From: DATFRY01 sp035489015
GTDB taxonomy: Bacteria; Myxococcota_A; Polyangia; Haliangiales; Haliangiaceae
Direction: 5' to 3'
DNA: 64,000 nt
NCBI GenBank assembly: GCA_035489015.1
Contig: DATHKR010000210.1
Coordinates: 62,001 to 126,000, forward strand
The notes below the pieces were generated by a model. It was not told the DNA's origin. It saw only the letters and a program-made list of their open reading frames with translations, and ran no database searches. The position numbers and the translations under genes were made by a program. Every line of letters begins with the position of its first letter. Position 1 is the stretch's first letter. Positions 1 to 9,839 of the stretch are shown piece by piece.

Positions 1-1086
<1,086 letters not shown>

Positions 1087-1175
1087 TCCCAGCTCCCCGG
1101 TACGTTGAAGTGCGATCCCAACGGTAGCACGCCGTCTCTCGGGGCGTAAGCCGCCACCCGGACGGCGCCTCCTGT

Positions 1176-1181
1176 TATGAT
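1176..1181 (+). promoter_or_regulatory. Extended -10 box (TGtTATGAT) 6 nt before a GTG start
   Basis: TATGAT, preceded by TG and one base, ends 6 nt before the GTG of the cysteine-repeat lipoprotein at 1188. There is no Shine-Dalgarno. The arrangement predicts a transcript beginning at or next to the start codon. No clear -35 hexamer is visible, as expected for an extended -10 promoter. Confidence 0.5.
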
Positions 1182-1187
1182 CGCGCG

Positions 1188-1943
1188 GTGACTCGGCGGC
1201 CGGGGGGCCTCGGGCGGGAGGCAATCGCGTGCGCGTTCTCGTGCGCGCTTGCGGCGTGCGGACGCTTTGGCTACGAGGCAGTCGCGTCGCGCGATTCTTC
1301 CGACGCGTCGCCGACCGGCGGCGTGACGTGGCCGATCGACGGCGGCCCGATCGAGCCCGATGCGTCGGTGCTGCTGGCCGACGCCGGCGCGATCACGTGC
1401 GACGACGTGTGCCCCGGTCGCTGCACCGCGTCGGGCCGGTGCGTGATCCGCTGTCCCGCCGATGGCTGCACCGGGCAGGTCGTCTGCCCCGTCGGGCTTG
1501 CGTGCGAGGTGTCCTGCACCGGTCCACGGGCGTGTGAGTCCGGGGTCGACTGCAGCGGTGCGAGCGAGTGCGAGGTCGCCTGCACCGGCGACGCCACCTG
1601 CTCCGCCGGAGTCGACTGCCCGGCCGCCGGCTCGTGCGAGGTGACCTGCACCGGCCAGGACAGCTGCACCGGACCGATCGACTGCGCCGGCGACGGCTCC
1701 TGCGCCATCGGCTGCAGCGGCACCGGATCGTGCGCGGGCGGCGCGGCCTGTGGCTCCGGGGCATGCAGCCTTCATTGCACCGGCGAGGACAGCTGCACCG
1801 GACCGATCGACTGCGCCGGATCGTGCGCGTGCGACGTGAGCTGCACCGGCGGCGACGCGTGCGGTGCCGGCGCCGAGTGCCCCGACGGATGCGAGGCCGG
1901 GGCCGGCTGCAGCTCGGCGCCCGACGAGTGCCAGGCCTGCTGA
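1188..1943 (+). CDS. Secreted lipoprotein with a 22-residue cysteine-solenoid repeat
   Basis: A 251-residue protein beginning at GTG 1188. The N-terminus has a short hydrophobic stretch ending in a lipobox (LAAC), so it is probably a lipoprotein. After an Asp/Gly-rich linker, residues about 65-250 form six near-perfect repeats of 20-22 residues. Each repeat has Cys at positions 1, 5, 11 and 17 (C-x3-C-x5-C-x5-C), and most contain CTG after the second Cys and often VDC or IDC. I do not recognise a named family. The regular spacing suggests a small right-handed solenoid locked by stacked disulfides outside the cytoplasm (inference). An exact 34-bp direct repeat inside the gene shows recent internal duplication. 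Convergent with the next gene, 24 bp apart. Confidence 0.8.
   Translation: MTRRPGGLGREAIACAFSCALAACGRFGYEAVASRDSSDASPTGGVTWPIDGGPIEPDASVLLADAGAITCDDVCPGRCTASGRCVIRCPADGCTGQVVCPVGLACEVSCTGPRACESGVDCSGASECEVACTGDATCSAGVDCPAAGSCEVTCTGQDSCTGPIDCAGDGSCAIGCSGTGSCAGGAACGSGACSLHCTGEDSCTGPIDCAGSCACDVSCTGGDACGAGAECPDGCEAGAGCSSAPDECQAC
1657..1819 (+). repeat. Exact 34-bp direct repeat inside the cysteine-solenoid gene
   Basis: The same 34 bases occur at 1657-1690 and 1786-1819, 129 bp apart, coding for the D-S-C-T-G-P-I-D-C-A-G part of two solenoid repeats. Other repeat units have diverged at the DNA level, so this pair looks like a recent duplication or gene conversion. Confidence 0.9.
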
Positions 1944-1967
1944 GCCCGGCCGACCCGGGCCCGACCG

Positions 1968-2756
1968 TCAGTCGCAGCTCGACGCGCTGGCCTGGTGGAC
2001 CGAGCCGGAGCCGTCGATCGACTGCGTCACGCGCGGATCGCCGCAGTAGGCCACGTCGCCCGACCCGTCGATCGTGACGTCGAGCTGCTGGTCGGCGGCG
2101 ATCGCGCAGCCGCCCGAGCCGTCGATCTCGATCCGGGTCGAGCCGGTCTCGAGCGAGGTGGCCTCGACGTCGCCCGACCCGTCGATCGAGATGTCGTGCT
2201 CGCCGGCCGAGCCGGCCACCAGGGTGTCGCCGGACCCGTCGATGCTGGTGCGCAGCCGATCCGCGTCGACCACCACGTCGACCTGGCCCGAGCCGTCGAT
2301 GTCGATCGAGACATCGCCGGCCCGGATCATCGCCACCTCGATCGAGCCGGATCCGTCGAGCGAGAGCTCGACCGAGTCGCCGTCGATCGGCTTGGGCAGG
2401 ACGATGGCGCCGGATCCGTCGAGCGCGAGCCCGCGGATCTCCTCGGCGGACACGTCGACCACCAGCCGGGTCGGGTCGACGCAGCAGTCGTCGTCGGTCC
2501 CGATCTCGAGCTCGCCGTCGCGCACCCGGGTGACCACGCGGTCCATCAGGTTGTCGTCGGTCTCGATGCGGAGCGGCGTGGCCGGCCCCTGCACCACCCG
2601 CACCGAGCCGGGCACGTCGAGGGACAGGCGGTTCCAGACGCCGACCGGTCGGGTCTCGCGGGCCATCACGCCCGAGCCCTCCTCGCAGCAGGCGGCCACG
2701 GACACGGCCAGGACCGCGGCCACGACCATGACCGCGCGCGTTCTCGCTTCGCTCAT
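1968..2756 (-). CDS. DUF2807-like (GIN domain) beta-helix lipoprotein with eight DGSG repeats
   Basis: A 262-residue protein. I choose the ATG at 2756, which has GGAG five bases upstream and begins a signal sequence ending in a VAAC lipobox; a longer in-frame start at 2831 lacks a ribosome site. An N-terminal beta segment (VWNRLSLDVPGSVRVVQG) is typical of putative auto-transporter adhesin head GIN (DUF2807) domains. From about residue 115 on, the motif D-G-S-G recurs eight times every 18-21 residues, always preceded by a beta strand such as SI or EI. This is the signature of a right-handed beta-helix with one coil per motif. Likely surface or periplasmic; molecular role unknown. The regularity is higher than in ordinary DUF2807 proteins. 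Confidence 0.8.
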   Translation of the reverse strand: MSEARTRAVMVVAAVLAVSVAACCEEGSGVMARETRPVGVWNRLSLDVPGSVRVVQGPATPLRIETDDNLMDRVVTRVRDGELEIGTDDDCCVDPTRLVVDVSAEEIRGLALDGSGAIVLPKPIDGDSVELSLDGSGSIEVAMIRAGDVSIDIDGSGQVDVVVDADRLRTSIDGSGDTLVAGSAGEHDISIDGSGDVEATSLETGSTRIEIDGSGGCAIAADQQLDVTIDGSGDVAYCGDPRVTQSIDGSGSVHQASASSCD

Positions 2757-2843
2757 CGCTTCTCCGATGGCGGCCTCGCCGCCCGTTGACGGACTGGAGG
2801 CTTGAACACGATCGCGGTCGGCCGGCGTCACCGCGCTCGACCG

Positions 2844-2877
2844 AAAAAAAAGAGGGGCAGCCCGGAGGCTGCCCCTC
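2844..2877 (-). terminator. Rho-independent terminator of the subtilase gene
   Basis: An 11-bp perfect stem (2852-2862 with 2867-2877, loop CGGA) is followed on the minus strand by eight U residues (A tract 2844-2851). It lies about 28 nt after the stop of the minus-strand protease gene. On the other strand no U tract follows, so it works in one direction. Confidence 0.92.
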
Positions 2878-2904
2878 GTCAGGACCTGGGTCCCTGGATC
2901 GAGG

Positions 2905-5900
2905 CTAGTTCTCGTCCACGATCGCGATGATCTTGGTCGTGGTCTGGCCGGCGATCACGGTCGTCACGGTGGCGGTCGGCGCGTCGAAGTTCGGGCCGAA
3001 GTCCACGCTGACCGTGTTCGAGCAGAAGGTGCTGAACTGCTCGCAGATCTGCCAGGTGTAGGCGGTCTCGTAGCGGCGGAAGATGTCGCCCTGAGCGCCG
3101 TCGTTGTTCGGGATGTCGACCAGGACATCGTTGCGGTACAGCTCGACCAGGTCGCCGGTCGCCCCGCTCCAGCGCAGCTGCACCCGGAACTCGAAGCGGG
3201 TGCGGTCGCGCGTGATGTTCTGGATCGACAGGACCGGCGGCACCCGCGTGGCGTCCACCGTCTGCGACGCCGACCCGGTCAGGCCGTCGTTGTCGGTCAC
3301 GGTGAGGGTCACGGTGTAGGTGCCCGCCTCGGCGTAGGTGTGGGTCGGGTTCTGCTCGGCCGAGGTGCTGCCGTCGCCGAAGTCCCACGCCCAGCCGACG
3401 ATCGTTCCGCCACCACAGCCGCTGTCGGCGCTGGTGTCGGTGAAGCTGAACGTCGCGTTCTCACCGGTGAAGGTGAACGAGGCCACCGGCGGCTGGGTGC
3501 TGGGCGCGCCGGTCACGTGCAGCGACCAGTCGTCCAGGCTGCCGATGTCGATGCCGGCGTTGTCCGACACCAGGAGCTGCCACGCACCCGCCGTGCTGCT
3601 GCCCACGAAGTCGGGCACCGGGAAGGTCTCGTGGATGTCGTCGGCAGCGCCGCCGGTGCGGTTGTGCAGCACCACGGTGGTGCCGTCGGGAGCGACCAGG
3701 CTGACGATGAGGTCGCCGATGAACGTGTGCGTGATGTTCACCTCGACGCCGAGACCGGTGATCTGGACGTCGTCAGCCACGTTGATCGTGCTGCTGATGC
3801 CGGCCGGGGTGTTGTCGGGGATGTCGATCGGGGTGTCGGTGCTCGGGAACGTCGAGTCCGAGTTGCCGAACGGCTGCACGGTCAGCGACACATTGGCGGT
3901 CTTGCTGGTGCCGTCGGTGCCGGTGCCCGTGATGGTCAGCGCGTAGGTGCCGGCCGCCGTCGCGCAGTCGGTCGCGATGGTCAGGCTCGACGAGCCCGGG
4001 GCCGTCACCGAGGCCGGCGAGAACGTCGCGCTGGCCGCGAGCTCCGGCGCCGAGGTCAGGCTGAGCGCCACATCGCCGGCGAAGCCGCCGAACGAGGAGA
4101 CCGCCACGTCGAACGTGGTGGAAGCGCCCTGGCTCACCGTCTGGCTGGCCGGCGAGGCCGTGACGCCGAAGGTGGCCGCGCCCGGCACGCCGATCACGTG
4201 CAGGGTCCAGTTGTCCAGGGTGCCGATGTCGATGCCAGCGTTGTCGCTGACGTTCATCACCCAGGAGCCGGCCGCATCCTGGCCGAGGAACGCGGTCGGG
4301 ACCGCGAACGTCTGGTGGAGGTCGTCGGAGCCGCCGCCGGCCCGGTCGTGCAGGGTGACGGTGGTGCCGGCCGGGGAGGTCAGGGTGATGATCAGGTCGC
4401 CCACGAAGGTGTGGGTGATGTTGACCTCGACGGCGACCTCATCGATCACGATCGACTGCGGCACGTTGAGCACGCTGTTGATGCCGACCGGGTCGTTGTC
4501 CGGGATGGCGATCGGCGTGTCGGTGCTGGGGAACGGAACGTCGACCGTGCCGAACGGACGGACGCGCAGCGAGACGGTGCGCGACTTGGTCAGCTCGCCG
4601 CTGGTGCCGGTGATGGTCAGGTTGTAGATGCCGGGCGCCGTCGCGGTGGTGGTGGCCACCGTGAGGGTGCCGGCGCCCGGAGCGGTCACGACCGGGGTGA
4701 TGTCGAGGGTCGCGTCGATCGCCGGATCCGCCGTCACGCTGAGCGAGACGTCACCGGTGAAGCCGGCCACCGAGGTCACGCCGACGTCGTAGCTGGCGGT
4801 GTCGCCCTGCGCGAGGATCACGCTGGGCGGGGTGACCGCCATGTTGAAGCGCGGGATCGGCGGGCCGGCCTCGTCGAGCGCCGAGGCGGCGTTCAGGCGG
4901 CGACCGCTGAGGGTGACGCCCGCGAGCGCCGGGATCGGGTCGCCCGAGGTGAGCAGGACGTCCTTCAGCTCCTCGACGGTGAGCGTGTCGTTGGCCGAGA
5001 GGACCAGCGCGGCCACGCCGGCGACGTGCGGGGTCGCCATCGAGGTACCGCTGAACAGCTGGTAGGTGTTGTTGCGGGTGGTCGACAGCACGTCGACGCC
5101 GGGGGCGCCGAGGTCGACCGAGGTGGCGCCGAAGCTGGAGAAGTCGGCGAGCTGATCGTTGGCGTCGGTCGCGGCGACCGCCACCACGTTGGGGGCCTCG
5201 TAGCTGGCCGGGAAGGTCGGGGTCACGTCGTTGTCGTTCGACGCGTTGCCGGCGGCCGCAACGAACAGGATGCCCGCGTCGCTGGCCGAGGTGATCGCGT
5301 CGAGCAGGCCCTGGCTGAAGCCGCCGCCGCTCCAGCTGTTCGACATCACGCGCAGGTTCACGCCCGCGTTGCGCTGGGCGACGCCGTAGTCGATCGCGCT
5401 GATGGCGTCCTCGAGGGTGCCGCTGCCGCCGGCGTCGAGGAACTTGAGGGCCATGATGTTGACCTCCCAGTTCACGCCGGTCACGCCGATGCCGTTGTTG
5501 CCGACGCCGCCGATGGTGCCGGAGCAGTGCGAGCCGTGGTCGTGATCGTCGAGCGGATCGCCGCTGCCGGTGATCGCGTTGAAGCCGTGCACGTCGTCGA
5601 TGACGCCGTTGGCGTCGTCATCGACGCCGTTGCCGGGGATCTCGGCCGGGTTGACCCACATGTTGGCGGCCAGGTCCTCGTGGTTGTAGTCCACGCCGGT
5701 GTCGACCACGGCCACCACGATGTCGGAGCTGCCGACGCTGTTGTCCCACGCCTCGACCGCGTCGATGTCGGCGTCGACCACACCACCGGTCTGCCCGGTG
5801 TTGTTCATCCCGTAGAGCTCGGGGAAGCGCGGATCGTTCGGCGTGGCGAGCGCGTGGACGATGTAGTTGCGCTCGGCGTAGGCGATCTCGGGATCCTGGC

Positions 5901-6276
5901 GGAGCTGCGCGATGGCGGCATCGACGTCGGAGTTCTTGTCGAGCCGCACGACGGCGAGCTGACCCTTGGCCAGGTGGGCGAAGCGGTCGTAGACGCCGTC
6001 GTTGTTCTTGTCCTCGATCGACCCCTTCACCCGCGTCAGGCTGCTGCGCAGCCCCGAGGCGGTGGGGGTGGTGCGAAACCGGACGATGACCGAGTCCTTG
6101 GCGAACTCGAGGGAGGCCGCGCCGCCCTGCCCGCCGCTCTGGTCGTCGCCAGCCTGGTCGCCGTCGCCAGACTTGGTGGATGGGCTGCATCCCCAGCCCG
6201 CGAGCGCCGCGAGGGCGGCGCCGCCGAGTATTGTCGCTATCCGTTGCCGTGATGCCGATCGTCTACGCAGCTGCAT
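2905..6276 (-). CDS. Secreted subtilisin-like serine protease with two Ig-like/P-domain modules and a PKD domain
   Basis: A 1123-residue secreted S8 protease. The start at 6276 (MQLRRRSAS) directly precedes a hydrophobic signal ending in a Cys (LAGWGC), possibly a lipoprotein; the upstream in-frame codons lack signal features. Residues about 56-145 look like an I9-type propeptide. The catalytic triad is Asp192 (VVDTG), His247 (HGSH) and Ser412 (GTSMATPH), with oxyanion Asn344. Two copies follow of an Ig-like beta domain (about 475-573, 703-801) plus a proprotein-convertase P domain (about 575-696, 803-923, each with NITHTF and SDNAGIDIG). A PKD domain (about 928-1008, WDFGDGS) and a C-terminal beta domain with Cys pairs finish it. 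It probably digests extracellular protein, as expected for a predatory or saprophytic bacterium (inference). Confidence 0.95.
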   Translation of the reverse strand: MQLRRRSASRQRIATILGGAALAALAGWGCSPSTKSGDGDQAGDDQSGGQGGAASLEFAKDSVIVRFRTTPTASGLRSSLTRVKGSIEDKNNDGVYDRFAHLAKGQLAVVRLDKNSDVDAAIAQLRQDPEIAYAERNYIVHALATPNDPRFPELYGMNNTGQTGGVVDADIDAVEAWDNSVGSSDIVVAVVDTGVDYNHEDLAANMWVNPAEIPGNGVDDDANGVIDDVHGFNAITGSGDPLDDHDHGSHCSGTIGGVGNNGIGVTGVNWEVNIMALKFLDAGGSGTLEDAISAIDYGVAQRNAGVNLRVMSNSWSGGGFSQGLLDAITSASDAGILFVAAAGNASNDNDVTPTFPASYEAPNVVAVAATDANDQLADFSSFGATSVDLGAPGVDVLSTTRNNTYQLFSGTSMATPHVAGVAALVLSANDTLTVEELKDVLLTSGDPIPALAGVTLSGRRLNAASALDEAGPPIPRFNMAVTPPSVILAQGDTASYDVGVTSVAGFTGDVSLSVTADPAIDATLDITPVVTAPGAGTLTVATTTATAPGIYNLTITGTSGELTKSRTVSLRVRPFGTVDVPFPSTDTPIAIPDNDPVGINSVLNVPQSIVIDEVAVEVNITHTFVGDLIITLTSPAGTTVTLHDRAGGGSDDLHQTFAVPTAFLGQDAAGSWVMNVSDNAGIDIGTLDNWTLHVIGVPGAATFGVTASPASQTVSQGASTTFDVAVSSFGGFAGDVALSLTSAPELAASATFSPASVTAPGSSSLTIATDCATAAGTYALTITGTGTDGTSKTANVSLTVQPFGNSDSTFPSTDTPIDIPDNTPAGISSTINVADDVQITGLGVEVNITHTFIGDLIVSLVAPDGTTVVLHNRTGGAADDIHETFPVPDFVGSSTAGAWQLLVSDNAGIDIGSLDDWSLHVTGAPSTQPPVASFTFTGENATFSFTDTSADSGCGGGTIVGWAWDFGDGSTSAEQNPTHTYAEAGTYTVTLTVTDNDGLTGSASQTVDATRVPPVLSIQNITRDRTRFEFRVQLRWSGATGDLVELYRNDVLVDIPNNDGAQGDIFRRYETAYTWQICEQFSTFCSNTVSVDFGPNFDAPTATVTTVIAGQTTTKIIAIVDEN

Positions 6277-6483
6277 GGTCTTCTTGGGTCCTTCCGGGGT
6301 GGTCTCGCGCGCGCCTGGCCCACGTTCACTTGAGGTGACGTGTCCGCAGCGGCGCGACGCTACTTCATGGCCACCGAAATACGCAACATCACTTGCCAAA
6401 GGAAAGCGACGAGGCCCTCTAGCAGGGAAGCCGGATTACGGCCGCGACATCGCATGATGGCGCCAGCCATCGCACCGAACAGT

Positions 6484-6509
6484 CCTCGGGTGACGGACGT
6501 CACGCGAGG
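6484..6509 (-). repeat. Hairpin downstream of mltG
   Basis: CCTCG-g-GTGAC-ggac-GTCAC-g-CGAGG: two 5-bp stem blocks around a 4-nt loop with one G-G mismatch. It starts about 20 nt after the mltG stop. No U tract follows, so it is not a classical terminator; it could protect the 3' end or bind a protein. The remaining sequence between 6277 and 6529 shows no gene. Confidence 0.5.
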
Positions 6510-6529
6510 CTCAGCACAGTCCCGAGGGC

Positions 6530-7621
<1,092 letters not shown>

Positions 7622-7636
7622 GCCCGGATCTCGAAG

Positions 7637-8062
7637 TTACTCGCGCGGGCGCCGGGCGTCGAGCCAGCCCTGGAGGATGTAGGCGGCGGCCTGGCGATCG
7701 ACCACCTCGCGGCGGCGGCGGCGCGACAGGTCGGCGTCGATGAGGACGCGCTCGACCGCGACGGTGGAGAAGCGCTCGTCCCAGGTGTGGATGGCCGAGC
7801 CGGCCGGCAGCGCGGCGCGCAGCGCGTCGATGAAGACCTGCACCCGGCGGGCGCGCGGGCCGACCCGACCGGACAGCTCGAGCGGCCAGCCGACCACGAC
7901 CTCGCTGACCTCGCGCTCGGCGGCGAGCGCGGCGACCGTCGCGGCGTCGGGCACGGTGCCGCGCCGGCTGACCGTGGTCACCGGATGCGCGGCGATGGCG
8001 AGCTCGTCGGAGATCGCCACGCCGATGGTCTTGCTGCCGACGTCGAGGCCCATGGCCCGCAT
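7637..8062 (-). CDS. ruvX: Putative pre-16S rRNA nuclease / Holliday junction resolvase RuvX (YqgF)
   Basis: A 141-residue RNase H-fold protein. The first acidic residue lies in MGLDVGSKTIGVAISD, the VVGWP motif and the WDERFST motif follow, and a final Asp is in VVDRQAAAYILQGWLD. These are the diagnostic YqgF blocks. In E. coli YqgF processes the 5' end of 16S rRNA; resolvase activity is also reported in the family. The first ATG is at 8062, with an ATG at 8053 giving the more usual MGLDVG start. It leads the ruvX-mltG operon, and the mRNA may be leaderless (see the -10 box just upstream). Confidence 0.96.
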   Translation of the reverse strand: MRAMGLDVGSKTIGVAISDELAIAAHPVTTVSRRGTVPDAATVAALAAEREVSEVVVGWPLELSGRVGPRARRVQVFIDALRAALPAGSAIHTWDERFSTVAVERVLIDADLSRRRRREVVDRQAAAYILQGWLDARRPRE

Positions 8063-8068
8063 CGCCAG

Positions 8069-8074
8069 ACGATA
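8069..8074 (-). promoter_or_regulatory. TANNNT -10 box (TATCGT) 6 nt before ruvX
   Basis: On the minus strand TATCGT is followed by exactly six bases and then the ruvX ATG at 8062. No Shine-Dalgarno precedes that ATG. Predicts a leaderless ruvX-mltG transcript. Confidence 0.45.
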
Positions 8075-8131
8075 GCGCGGGCGGCCCCGGACGAGAACGC
8101 CGGATCCGCCCGGATGACCCGCCCCGCCCGA

Positions 8132-8458
8132 TCAGGGCGCGCGGCGCAGCTCGGTCTCGGCGCGCAGCCAGTGGTCGAGCGCGTGGCCGTGGGCGAAGCC
8201 GTCCTCGACGAAGAAGCGGAACGCGAGCTGGGCGACCTGCCCCTGGCTCGGCTCGGCGGCCGGCTGGGCCGCGGCCGGCTCGACGGCGGCCTCGACGGCG
8301 ACCTCGGCAACGACCGGCTCGACGGCCTCGACGGCCTCCTCGAGGGCGGCCTCGGCGGCTGCCTCGGCGACTGGCGCGGTCTCGACGGCGGCGCGGCTGG
8401 CGCGGCGGGCCGGGCGATCGCTGGTGCGGGTGATGCGCTTCCTGGAGCTCTTGCCCAT
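8132..8458 (-). CDS. DUF2934-like small protein with Ala/Glu/Val-rich linker
   Basis: A 108-residue protein. The start MGKSSRKR at 8458 has AAGG seven bases upstream and is preferred over an ATG 18 nt earlier. The first 25 residues are basic, then comes an Ala/Val/Glu/Pro low-complexity linker. The C-terminal 28 residues (FRFFVEDGFAHGHALDHWL) match the DUF2934 pattern, a short helical hairpin of unknown role found in many proteobacteria. Divergent from the DUF3467 gene, 86 bp apart. Confidence 0.7.
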   Translation of the reverse strand: MGKSSRKRITRTSDRPARRASRAAVETAPVAEAAAEAALEEAVEAVEPVVAEVAVEAAVEPAAAQPAAEPSQGQVAQLAFRFFVEDGFAHGHALDHWLRAETELRRAP

Positions 8459-8532
8459 GGGCGCACCTTGCAGCACTCGATCTCGGCTCGCAAGTTTCCA
8501 GCGGTGGCGCGTGCGCGTCCCGCCAGCCGCGG

Positions 8533-8538
8533 TAAGGT
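8533..8538 (+). promoter_or_regulatory. TANNNT -10 box (TAAGGT) 6 nt before the DUF3467 gene
   Basis: TAAGGT ends six bases before the ATG at 8545. The same bases contain AAGG, which could instead be a weak Shine-Dalgarno, so the promoter reading is not certain for this gene alone. Confidence 0.3.
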
Positions 8539-8544
8539 GGTCGC

Positions 8545-8847
8545 ATGGCGGAAGGTGATCCCGAGGGGCCGAAGGGACCGAAGATCCAGCTGCTGATGGA
8601 CGAGCAGACCGCGCTCGGCCGCTACGCGAACCTGGTCCTCATCAACCACACCGAGAACGAGTTCCTTCTCGACTTCGCGTTCCTCCAGCCGGGCAACCCC
8701 AAGGCGAAGGTGGTGTCGCGCATCATCTCGTCGCCCCGGCACACCAAGCGCCTCCTGCGCGCGCTGCAGAAGAACCTCGACCGCTTCGAGGAGCGGTTCG
8801 GCGAGATCGACGTCGGCGAAGGCGGCGACGAGCCGGTCGTTCACTGA
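8545..8847 (+). CDS. DUF3467 family protein
   Basis: A 100-residue protein that matches DUF3467. The core is GRYANLVLINHTENEFLLDF, followed by a strand-rich part and the helical tail SSPRHTKRLLRALQKNLDRFEERFGEI. Family members are small cytoplasmic proteins of unknown function, often annotated from structural genomics. ATG 8545 is the only sensible start. It is a single gene, convergent with ldcA. Confidence 0.85.
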   Translation: MAEGDPEGPKGPKIQLLMDEQTALGRYANLVLINHTENEFLLDFAFLQPGNPKAKVVSRIISSPRHTKRLLRALQKNLDRFEERFGEIDVGEGGDEPVVH

Positions 8848-8900
8848 TCGATCGTCGCTTCGCCGCCCCGCCCCGCCGCCGCCCCGCCCCGCTGACCCGC

Positions 8901-9839
8901 TCAGCCGACCGCCGGATCGAGGAGCTCGACCGCGCCGCGATCGAAGTCGAGGGCGGCCCGACCGCCGAACGGAAGCGCCTGGTTCTCGTCGCCGTGGCCG
9001 AACGGCGCACCGGCGAGGCCGGCGACGTCGAACGCGCGCAACCGCTCGTCGACCACCGCGGCGGCGTCCGGCTGGGGCAGGTTGACGCGCTCCTCGCAGC
9101 GGGTGAACGAGCCGACCAGCGCCGCGCCGGCGCCGCGCAGAGCCCCGCCCAGCGCCATGCGGGTCAGATAGCGGTCGATCGCGTACGGCCGCTCGCCCTG
9201 ATCCTCGATGAAGAGGACCGCACCGGCCACGTCGGCGGCCCACGGCGTGCCGACCATGTGCGAGAGGAGGGTCAGGTTGCCGCCGATGAGCGGCCCCTCG
9301 ACCCGTCCGCGCCGCACCGCCCCGGTCGGGCGCAGCCCCTCGATGATCCGGCCCTGCCCCCTGCCCTCCAGTAGATCGACCAGCCAGGTGGTGTCGCCGA
9401 CCGGAAGGTCGCCCAGCTGGGCCACCACCGGACCATGGATCCCGCGCAGCCCGGCGGCGGCGAGCGCCCAGAACAGGAGCGCGGTCGCGTCCGAGAAGCC
9501 GACGATCGGCTTGGGATCGGCGCGCAGCGCGCCGGCGTCGAGCCGGTCGAGGATGCGCAGGATGCCGTACCCGCCGCGGGCCAGCAGGATGGCGCGGACG
9601 TCCGGGTCGGCGATGAGGCCGTTCAGCTCGTCGGCGCGTCGGTCGTCGCTGCCGGCCAGGTATCCATCCACCCGGGTGATGTCGTCGGCCATGCGGAGGC
9701 GGTAGCGCCCGTCCAGCCGCTCGATGCCCCGGCGCAGGCGATCACCCGGGACTGGACTGGCCGGGGCGCAGATGCCTACGGTATCTCCGGGACGAACTCG
9801 CGGCGGCAGGGTCGTGCACTCACTCATCGAATGGCTCAT
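8901..9839 (-). CDS. ldcA: LD-carboxypeptidase LdcA (peptidase S66)
   Basis: A 312-residue S66 peptidase that removes the terminal D-Ala from tetrapeptide stems during murein recycling. The Ser-Glu-His triad is visible: Ser116 in IVGFSDAT, Glu212 in FIEDQGERPY, and His282 in GAPFGHG. The N-terminal PGDTVGICAPASP and the LARGGYG loop also match. ATG 9839 has GGAGG eight bases upstream, so I keep it although the first residues then lie antisense to the start of the DedA gene, giving a 26-bp divergent overlap. Confidence 0.95.
   Translation of the reverse strand: MSHSMSECTTLPPRVRPGDTVGICAPASPVPGDRLRRGIERLDGRYRLRMADDITRVDGYLAGSDDRRADELNGLIADPDVRAILLARGGYGILRILDRLDAGALRADPKPIVGFSDATALLFWALAAAGLRGIHGPVVAQLGDLPVGDTTWLVDLLEGRGQGRIIEGLRPTGAVRRGRVEGPLIGGNLTLLSHMVGTPWAADVAGAVLFIEDQGERPYAIDRYLTRMALGGALRGAGAALVGSFTRCEERVNLPQPDAAAVVDERLRAFDVAGLAGAPFGHGDENQALPFGGRAALDFDRGAVELLDPAVG

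Noticed and set aside
3340..6252. A 970-codon open frame antisense to the protease gene
   Set aside because: Low-complexity Arg/Ala/Val/Asp composition with no domain; it is the shadow of the protease codons in GC-rich DNA.
6381..6400. Sigma-54-like sequence TGGCAAGTGATGTTGC upstream of the protease gene (minus strand)
   Set aside because: GG and GC are 11 nt apart instead of the strict 10, so it should not work as a -24/-12 promoter.
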